Source: Apostichopus japonicus (lineage: Eukaryota > Echinodermata > Holothuroidea > Aspidochirotida > Stichopodidae). From it: DNA of 64,000 bases. The notes under the pieces are model-generated. The model had not been told where the DNA came from, did no database searches, and saw nothing but the letters and a program-made list of their open reading frames with translations. Position 1 is the first letter of the stretch. Each line of letters begins with the position of its first letter. The stretch lies in contig NC_092569.1 of NCBI RefSeq assembly GCF_037975245.1, positions 4,112,501 through 4,176,500 of the forward strand, in the 5' to 3' direction. A program made the position numbers and the translations under genes. This document shows positions 23,226 to 64,000 of this stretch, one piece after another.

Positions 23226-24107
23226 ATGGCGTCATATTTGCGACCTGACTCCTTTCATGTTAAGCCAAGTGAAGATCCGTATCTCTGGCTCATTAAATTT
23301 TAATCATGGACATTGTTGTCGCAACTTCCTCGAGAGCAAATTGCCCAAGCAATGAATATGTTGCTTGTAGGGAGTGCTAATATCTGGCTAAATTCTCTAT
23401 CACCTGTAACGAAACAAGATCCAGAATTACTCTACGCATCTATTGAAAGTCATTTTTGTTCCATTCATCCAAAATGGCTGCAAGAATATCAACTATGGGA
23501 CAGGAAGATGGAACCCGGAGAACCGCTGGATTCATTTATTTTGGACATCTAACAACGATGCAGTAGGCTCAACAAAGTGGATAAAGAAAGAACTGCTGCG
23601 CTGGTGAGAGGGTTAACGCCACTCCTGAGGATGTTCGTGATCCAACGGAATCCGAAAACCTGGGAGGACGCCGTGTCGGCAGCACGACTGGCAACCGAAT
23701 CCCACTCTATCAACAACGCCACAGTGAGTGCAGCGACTACTCGACATTCTGACCAGTACGATGAAAAAACGGCAATTTGGCTCAGCAAGGAAGGAAATAC
23801 AAGACCTTACAACGACGGTGTCGGCGATGTCAACTCAATTGTCGACCCTGCAGATCTCACCCTTGGATAAGGTAACATGTCAGATATGTTCACGGGAAGG
23901 TCACACCGCCCCCCAATGTTATTCTTTTCAAAGTATGATAGACCTACCTAGGCCTACATAGGCCTACCTGTTGGGAATGTGGAAAACCGGGTCACATAGC
24001 TCGATTTTGTTGTAGTGTTGGACTGGGTTCGTACTGGGATAGAGGGCGCGATCGTGGTATGGGAAGAGGTAGAGGTCGGCCAATGTATTCAAGTCATCAG
24101 TTCTAAA
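23226..24107 (+). pseudogene. Degenerate retrotransposon gag with two CCHC zinc knuckles
   Basis: Three frames together resemble a Ty3/gypsy-type gag. An N-terminal stretch has FHVKPSEDPYLWL, then LPREQIAQAMNMLL and WLNSLSP, interrupted by a stop after DSFILDI and by frame changes. It ends with zinc knuckles CQICSREGHTAPQC (about 23878-23920) and CWECGKPGHIARFC (about 23970-24011), both C-x2-C-x4-H-x4-C, then an RG-rich tail. The knuckles would bind nucleic acid in an intact element. No protease, reverse transcriptase or integrase follows. Stops and frameshifts make it a dead fragment. Confidence 0.8.
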
Positions 24108-26041
24108 TCTCACCATCACAGAAGTTAAAAGGGTGGAACGGATCTTAGTCAGGTTTGATTGATAACTTAGCATGTAGACCTATTATTCTTTCTCTCCTTT
24201 TTCGTAAATGGTAGGGACACAAGAGGACTGTGCAAAGTCACTGCCTAAAGTTGCACAAAGTTTGTTGTACCAGTAGATTGGGCTTAGCCTACTTACTTGT
24301 TAGTAAGTACTTCTCTCAGAGAGTTTTGAAAAAATGTTTGATTCGCCTGTGTGTGTCGTCTTTTCAAATATTCGATGGTTAAGAATGCTTTGGACATTTA
24401 TTGCAATACTGTAGTGTAACAGGATTTGAGATTTCTGTGGTTAGCTTGTTATCTTGAAGTTGAAGGGTCGTCAATAGGGTTTTTAGTCCCCTCCTGATCT
24501 TTTATATTTTACAACTAAACTAAGTCTGAGTTTTGAACCATATGAACTCTAATCATATCAGTTCTAATGTAAAGTTGATAGGCTTTAGGCCTAGCCAATA
24601 TGAGTATAACTATAAAGGAGTATTAAGTTACTTTGAACTACAGTTAGTCTAAACTAGCCTAGATATTATAATGTATATATATATATTTTTTAATGTGAGG
24701 CAGATGCCTGTATACTCTTCTGCTATGTTACGGTACCTTACAGTACCTAGCTTAACAATAACAATTACGGAATCCTGTGCACAGTACTGTACTAGTAGTA
24801 TTAGTAGGCCGTAGGTTAGTGTACTTAACGTTAGGCTAACAGTAACAGATAGGCCTACTGGTAATAGGTTGAGCCTACTGTGACAACAGTGTGAGTTGAA
24901 ACTGAAAGTTGAAACCGTAAGAACTGTAAGATGAAACTGAAACCTAGCACAGAATTCTTTATGTAGTAATCAATACTAATGTGTGAAATAACTTACCAGC
25001 ATGAATACCGGAATCAATTAAACCCATACAAAACTGTTACGTTTGAGTTTGGGAATTCACCCAATTTGACTTCAAAATGACAGCAGTATTACTGATGATA
25101 CATCTTAAGGGTTTCATGTCGAGGTGATTTTTAGACCACGCCTACTTAGTGAGACTCTGTTCAACCCTCCGAAACCGTGCTCCTTCTAGGTGGAGTTCTT
25201 ACACCGGTTTTATCACTCGTCATCGATATTTTTAAGAAAAGTCACCCAAAAGGAGGTTTGGCACGAAAACCAACGACTTAACTTATCCACTCTCAACGCC
25301 CAGTACCCTTTCATCGAGACTGTTATCGTGTGAATGATTACGTTGTTACGTCAAATGTATTGGAGTCCATTGGAAAGTGTGCAGAATCGATACATAATCG
25401 TAGCCAAAAAACGAGATGAATGCAGATACATTTACGTCTTTTTATATACCAGGCAGCTTTAATAGATCGTGTAAACCTTGAGACCTACTGAGTTTATAAC
25501 TTAGACAACAATGTCACGCAGTTAAAGTATATGTATCATTCCAATCCAATCATAATGTTTCGGTGGTCTACAACTCATGGACTTTTAAATGAAATGTAAA
25601 AACTTTAAAAAGGAGAGGTAATATTTCATTTCGAACGAGTCAACATTGTTGCATGAATTAAAATACCTTTTTTTTTACTGTTTTCCACCGTTGGCAGTTA
25701 AGATTGTGGTGTTTAAGTTACCAGTTGGGTTGCATGGGGATATCAGACAAATATGAAAACGATCAATGAGCGGTTTGTATAAGCCAGTACTCATGAAACA
25801 CTTACGGGTTATACGAACAAGCCGAATGGACAGTGCAGCTGTATCAGCACGATTTGCGTGGGGATAATCGAAACATAAAAAAGATTCAATTTGTCACCTT
25901 AGCGGTCGAAAGTCCCACAAACATGTCTAGATTGATCAATATTACCTTCGTCGTAGGTAGTTCATTAAAAATAACGACTTAAGCGTGGTTACTTCGAAAA
26001 AGTGGAGAGTTGCAAATAAATGTTCTTCAATAATAATTAAT
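24108..26041. other. Intergenic, AT-rich, no gene recognised
   Basis: Contains a short TA run near 24674 and no exon-like block. No RNA gene other than the tRNA that follows was recognised. Confidence 0.5.
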
Positions 26042-26058
26042 CATGCCAATTTGGCATG
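26042..26058. repeat. Short inverted repeat just upstream of the tRNA
   Basis: CATGCCAA-T-TTGGCATG: perfect 8-bp arms around one base, ending 3 bp before the tRNA 5' end. It may be an upstream control or cruciform-prone site, or chance. Confidence 0.6.
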
Positions 26059-26061
26059 TTC

Positions 26062-26134
26062 GGCGCGGTGGCCAAGTGGCTAAGGCGTCGGTCTCGTAAA
26101 CCGAAGATCGAGGGTTCGACCCCCTCTCGCGCCT
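26062..26134 (+). tRNA. tRNA-Thr (anticodon CGT)
   Basis: A 73-nt intron-less cloverleaf. Acceptor GGCGCGG pairs with TCGCGCC (one G-U). The D arm is GCC/GGC with box A-like TGGCCAAGTGG. The anticodon stem TCGGT/ACCGA carries loop CTCGTAA with anticodon CGT at 26095-26097, decoding ACG threonine. The T arm GAGGG/CCCTC holds TTCGACC (box B). The discriminator base is T and CCA is not encoded. All stems pair, so it looks functional rather than SINE-derived. Confidence 0.96.
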
Positions 26135-26148
26135 GGAACTGACAAGCC

Positions 26149-26163
26149 TTTTTTTTTTTTTTT
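26149..26163 (+). terminator. RNA polymerase III oligo-T terminator
   Basis: Fifteen consecutive T starting 15 bp after the tRNA 3' end, directly followed by a C run. Four or more T are normally enough to stop Pol III. Confidence 0.88.
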
Positions 26164-27310
26164 CCCCCCCTTAGCACAGTATTTTTTTCAATCGCTCAAC
26201 CTATACTTTTATTACTGTCTATGAGACCATGGAGGTAAAACCTGGTGTTACCTACTCAGCTTGGAGTTCCCTCATAGGAATTGTAAACACTCCAACAAGT
26301 ACTAAAACTGTTTGGTTACGTAATAATATTGCGTATAGCGTGAACGTTTTGCTTACAGCTTTAAACTGGCGAGGTTAGGGTTTCTTTCTAACAGAAAACG
26401 AAAGTCGCAGTAGTTACCATTACTGGCTATTCCAAGAAAATTAAATGTACCTCACTCTCAGAAAAACGGTTTCCATGTGCCTATATCGACATGGAGATTT
26501 CGAGCACGAAAACTAGTTTCACAACAGTAGCGATCGATACAGTATGAATGGTTCAGTAAAAGCTGCATATTCCAAATTGGCAAACTTACCCGTTTACTTT
26601 TTCTTTTCTCTTTTCTTTATCGCTTAATAATTTGATATATGTCTTTCTTTTCTTTAACTCGTGTCGTACTCAAAAGACGTATATATATAAAGAATATGCT
26701 ACTTTATGCTTAATGCTAGCCTATTAATTGAATTAAAACAAACAAAGAGAATTGAACCCAGATGATTTCTCCATAAATCTTCTTTTTGTCTGGTCAAATA
26801 CTAGGACCATTCAGCTAGTATCGGGTGCGGATCCAGGAACTAAGGAAGGGGAGGGGCGGATGGGGGAGGGGAGTGTATACCCCCTTTCAAGCACACAACA
26901 ACCTTACGTGCATACCTATAATTGTAGACCTAATCTATAGCCTAATAATGTATCAGAATGCATCACTTCACGTCTAAAATGTACACCCCTTCTTGGGAGA
27001 GGACCTCCACGCCCCCTGCAAGGGATTCGGGTTCAGTGACCTCCGAATCACACCCTTTCTTTTGAAATTCCCGGATCTACCTTTGAGTATCGCAGCTCAG
27101 TGACCGTTGTTGAACTCCCCCCCCCCCCCGATTGTGGCCAGGGTTCCTATTAATATCATTGTGAGTATCATGTGCTAGATATTGTTCAGTACAGGGGTCA
27201 ACTTTCCCTACACTATACTGGTTTATATCAAACTTAAGTTTGATTATGTAATGTTGAATGCTTACAATAAAAACAAAAGATAACAAGATTTGCTTTCAAA
27301 TTGATGAATC
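26164..27310. other. Intergenic between tRNA and Duox 3' region
   Basis: No gene. About 26824-27080 looks like a decayed inverted-repeat element: GTGCGGATCCAGG on the left, CCCGGATCTACC on the right, G/C runs inside. A C homopolymer lies at about 27116. Confidence 0.45.
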
Positions 27311-27316
27311 TTTATT
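27311..27316 (-). promoter_or_regulatory. Candidate Duox polyadenylation signal (distal)
   Basis: TTTATT on the plus strand reads AATAAA on the Duox strand, 2 kb after the stop codon. A second candidate lies at 28286-28291. Which is used cannot be told from sequence. Confidence 0.25.
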
Positions 27317-27420
27317 TTACAGCAAATGCAGGGCTGGAGAAACAATACAAATCTTGATGGAAGATATTAGGACAAAACAATAACATCAAAGTGATATTCA
27401 ATGAAAGCATCTATAATATT

Positions 27421-27434
27421 CATAACTATATAAC

Positions 27435-27477
<43 letters not shown>

Positions 27478-27510
27478 CTATATAACTATATATATATATA
27501 TATATATAAC

Positions 27511-27595
<85 letters not shown>

Positions 27596-27620
27596 TATTT
27601 CGATATATATCGATATATAT
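27421..27620. repeat. (TA)n microsatellite cluster
   Basis: Long alternating TA with ATAACTATATAACTA interruptions. Open reading frames of repeated Ile-Tyr across it are artefacts. Confidence 0.97.
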
Positions 27621-27624
27621 CATA

Positions 27625-27870
27625 GTTTTGACGTGTTGTCCTGTTAACACTAATACATTCAGTCTGTCCCTCTAGAACCACCACAGTTTTCAAATATTGC
27701 AAGTTACGTCAATGCAGTATCTCGACAACGGTTTAACACCAATATATCCATATGCATATTAACTTAACTTGTCATCTCTACAAACAAACAAAAATCGTAT
27801 TTTTGACGTGTTGTCGTGTTAACACCAACACATTCAGTCTGTCCCTCTAAAACCACCACATTATTCAAAT
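27625..27870. repeat. Two-copy duplication (~171-bp period)
   Basis: TTTTGACGTGTTGTC…CATTCAGTCTGTCCCTCTA…ACCACCACA appears at about 27625-27690 and 27796-27860, with a few substitutions. Confidence 0.8.
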
Positions 27871-28432
27871 ATAAATACAATATTACACAGAACCATTGCC
27901 AAAAATATGAAAAAAAACTACAGAGCATAGCTTATTAAACGTGGATTAAGTGATAATAGACAGTGATAGTGTGGACAAAACATCCCTAACAATGGCCACT
28001 ACCAATTCAGCCCAAATAGTCATTTCATTAATAATTAAACACTCTGAAAAGTTAGATAATACAAAATAATATATACAAAGAAATTGAACCCATTAAAAGG
28101 TGCTCGTTGATACTTTGTGACTGTAAACCAAGTAGTCCGCTCGTCAGAAGCAACACAAAAGTCATAACACAGACCATACGAAATAAAGGCATGGTCGCAG
28201 CCCCATGCCCCATAGAATTCCCACATAAGCCCCATATAAGCCCCATATAATCAATGTACCTTGATTATATAAAACTATATGAACATTTATTTCTAGACAC
28301 TAATAAAATATGTGTATTAAAAAAAACACTAATTTAACGGAAAGAATTTTCTTACGAGCTGACGTCATCTTCATAATAATCATGATTGCCGAGTACGTCA
28401 TTGGACATGTTAATCCAATTTGCATGTTAAAA

Positions 28433-29200
28433 TATCTAGAAAGTCACTGTAAATGTTCTGTTTTTGTAGACGTATCATAAAGTTAGTTATCATCTGAAGT
28501 TAAAAATGCAACGTCACGGCCACGCCGCCCTCAGTTTTAAAAATCCTGTATCCCACCGCTGACACCACCGCTGACACCACCACTGACACATCGATCCACC
28601 TGCAACCGTTTCTTGTGCTCTCTCTCCCCGAGAATATGGTAAGTATAATGTATCCTTCACAATTTTGCAACAAGTACCCGGTCCATGGGTTTTTTTTTTC
28701 AAAAACATCAGAATGCTACACTTGCTTTTAATATCTCATTGAAGTCTGTTGGCTTAGCCACATTATTTACAAAAATGTTTAAAAGAATTGACTGTTAAAG
28801 AATGTCTTCGTTTTGAAAGAAATGCTCTTCATTAGACAAAAGAGGATTATTTTTTCTAGAAAGTCACTGTAAACTTTTTGTTTCGTAGACGTATCAAAAA
28901 GTTAGTTATCATCTGAAGTTAAGAATGCGCCCTCACTATTAAAATCTTGTATCCCACCGCTGACACCACCGCTGACACATCGATCCACCTGTAACCGTTT
29001 CTTGTGCTCTCTTTCCTCTAGAATATGGTAAGTATAATGTATCCTTCACAATGTTGCAACAAGTACCCGGTCCATGGGGGGGGGGGATGTTTCAAAATAC
29101 CTCCGACTGCCACACTTGCTTTTAAAATCTCATTGAAGTCCGTTGGCTTAGCCACATTATTTACAGAAATGTTTGAAAGAATTGACTGTTAAAGAATGTC
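28433..29200. repeat. Two-copy tandem duplication (~420-bp period) in the Duox 3' flank
   Basis: Both copies start TCTAGAAAGTCACTGTAAA (about 28433 and 28856) and share a CCGCTGACACCA tandem tract, TCGATCCACCTG, AATATGGTAAGTATAATG and ACAAGTACCCGGTCCATGGG. Copy 1 has an extra CCGCTGACACCA-type unit. It may be transcribed as 3' UTR if the distal poly(A) signal is used. Confidence 0.85.
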
Positions 29201-29284
29201 GTTGTTTTGAAAGAAATGCTCCTTGTCAGACAAAAAGAGCGTTTTTTTTTTGTTTTTTTTTTAAGATGACCGGATATGAGATCA

Positions 29285-61853
<32,569 letters not shown>

Positions 61854-62021
61854 CTTTAAAAGAAAAGTAAGCCATATTAATACTTGTTTTCACATGATTA
61901 TCCTTAATTTGGTAAATCTCTGTTTGTCATTCTCAGATTTTCAAGAACAACGAGCGTGGGCACTTTCGAATTTCCGCTTCGGTTTATGTTGCTCCTTAGA
62001 ATATATAGTCAGGACGTTCGT

Positions 62022-62152
<131 letters not shown>

Positions 62153-62769
62153 TCGAATTCAAACACGTACTGAGGGCGCCCTTCCACACATCTGCTTGTC
62201 AGGGAGTCCAGCCTTAAAACTTGGTTTTAACAGATTTTCGAAAAAGGAAGTGAGGGCGCGCTCTTATTATAATTGTAACTGGCAAAGTAACAGCAGCATG
62301 CCAGGGTCTTTAACAAGACTATAGAAAATAAGAAGAATGAGTACATAGTTTAACCAACGTCAGATTTTGATTATTTATTCAATGCTTTTGCAATACCAAA
62401 ATCACATAGATACTTAGTTCATTAAGCTTAACTAAAGTCAATTGAAGTAATAGTGTAACGAATCACATGTGGCTCGATGACGTCATATTTGGACTTGATC
62501 AAGTCTAAAAAAATCCTTGTGTGTGCACGGAACATTAAATCTGTGATATCTCTCAAATATGGAAAAGGGTTTTTCTATGCTGTTTGGGGGAAAGTTGTGT
62601 CTCCTTTAAATGCAGCTGTAGTAAAGCGGTAAGGGAATGACGTCATTGTTTTCCAAATTGCTATTGGCTCATAATATTTACATTGCGATGCAGTATTGGA
62701 AAGTGGTTTTAGTGTGATGAGCTGCGGTCTTTTACTGTTAACTAATACTCAAGCTTGATATGTTACAGT

Positions 62770-63060
62770 CGCGGCAAAACTCAAAAAGAGCATCTTTAAG
62801 TTACCATCAACAACACAATCTAAAACTCTACAGGCAAGGAACCAGCGGTTTGGGATTTACACCCCTCCCCTCCCCCCCCCCCACTCCTCCCAACTCCTTC
62901 AACCCACACAAAAACTTAAAGTCGCGGCAAAACTCAAAACAGCATCTTTAAGTTACCATCAACAACTCACCTAAAATTCTACAGGCGAGGAACCAGCGGT
63001 TTGGGATTTACACCCCCTACCCCCCCCCCCACCCCTCCCCCTTCAACCCACATAAAAACT
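62770..63060. repeat. Two-copy tandem duplication (~160-bp period)
   Basis: GCGGCAAAACTCAAAA … CATCTTTAAGTTACCATCAA … AACCAGCGGTTTGGGATTTA followed by a C-rich tract, at about 62770 and 62922. The C tract differs in length between copies. Confidence 0.9.
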
Positions 63061-64000
63061 AAGAGTAGTTATTTTCAGGAAATTGCGTGTAGATCTAATT
63101 ATAAACTTACTGTATAGTTTTAAGTATGCCTCCGAATTCACCATGTCACATCTATTTATTTTCTGTTGGGGTGGGGGTGGGTGTGGGGTGGGGGACATGT
63201 GAGCCGGCTTCAACGCCGACTCCAGTCAGTACCACACCCCTCTTACTGTATCCAGCCCTGTACACATTGGTATAAAATGATTTACAAACTGCTAGTTTCT
63301 TTAAGATACCCTCAGTCCAAACCACATGTTTTTTTAATATTATGTTTCACGTGAGTATAGATTGGTATTTTAACAATGTTCATGCAAGGTAATTTGATTC
63401 AAAATTTTATTACAATGAGTTTTACAATGACCTCTGCATGAACTTTGCAGCCTTATAATCATCCATGCAGAAAGCCATTATGTCATCAGCTATAGAGTAT
63501 ATACGACGTTGTGAAATAGTGATTTCATGGCAACAAAATACTGGAGAAGGTCAAGCACTGTAGGTCACCAAAGACGAATCGAAAGCAACGGGCCCGCAAA
63601 CTTTCGGGCCAACGAATGATCTATACAGGGGGCTTCCATAAGGACTAAGCCACGCCCAACCAGTTATAATAATAAAGTTTATTATATGCATGATAGAAAA
63701 CATTACTCTTTAGAGGATTTTGCTGATTATTTATTTGTATAAAACAATAAAAATTAAATTCCCTGATTTAAAAAAAACGACTGAAGTTAGCACTCAGTCG
63801 ATCTACGTCGGCTATAAAGTAAAGTTGCCGACGTATGGAAATTCCCGCGACCAACCAAATGTTTTAATTTTGCGGTCCGTCTGGCTAGGGAAAAACCAAT
63901 GTTGTATTCCCAATCACGAAGGTACAAGTCAGGGATTCGCTAGTACAATTGGTGAACTTTTTCTCCCACGCAACCGAGACAAAAGGAAAAATACATATTT

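Noticed and set aside
28595-29040. Plus-strand micro-exon (AATATG before GTAAGT) in the two-copy repeat
   Set aside because: Only one copy has a good acceptor AG, six bases is too short to judge, and it lies antisense to the Duox 3' region.
63107-63147. Possible first Duox exon with ATG and GTAAGT donor on the minus strand
   Set aside because: The ATG frame leaves in phase 2, whereas the next exon needs phase 1, and the short peptide is not a signal sequence. It could still be a non-coding 5' UTR exon.

Overview
The window is animal nuclear DNA: a few intron-rich genes set in a dense load of satellites, microsatellites and miniature DNA transposons. A dual oxidase, an intron-containing class A GPCR, tRNA-derived SINEs and many short inverted-repeat elements fit a marine invertebrate. 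I lean towards an echinoderm, perhaps a sea cucumber, but that is an impression from gene and repeat content and was not tested by a search.

Layout. 1-4694: end of a ~324-bp satellite array of about 14 copies. 4733-6890 (+): a duplicated Ser/Thr-rich (mucin-like) exon, then two copies of a possible 18-nt micro-exon. 8772-15463 (+): a complete three-exon rhodopsin-class receptor of 359 residues, with DNA elements in its introns. 15464-26061: mostly repeats, with a decayed retrotransposon gag fragment at 23226-24107. 26062-26134 (+): an intact tRNA-Thr(CGT) gene.

61853-29285 (-): a dual oxidase (Duox) in 29 coding exons across 32.6 kb. I placed every splice junction by hand; the exons join into one frame of 1540 codons plus a stop. 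It carries the full order peroxidase-like domain, membrane helix, PH-like region, EF-hands, basic Ser-rich linker, six-helix ferric reductase core, FAD domain and NADPH domain. Only the 5' end (signal peptide) is missing; it lies in 61854-64000 or beyond the right edge.

Biology. Duox is a plasma-membrane enzyme that passes electrons from cytosolic NADPH through FAD and two hemes to extracellular oxygen, giving H2O2 under Ca2+ control. This copy has four R-R-x-S motifs between EF-hands and membrane core, and a His at the distal-heme position of the peroxidase-like domain where, as I recall them, human and fly Duox have Ser. Short tandem duplications repeatedly copy exon edges with their splice sites (mucin-like exon, micro-exon, GPCR exon 1, one Duox exon). 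Several miniature transposons keep recognisable target-site duplications.
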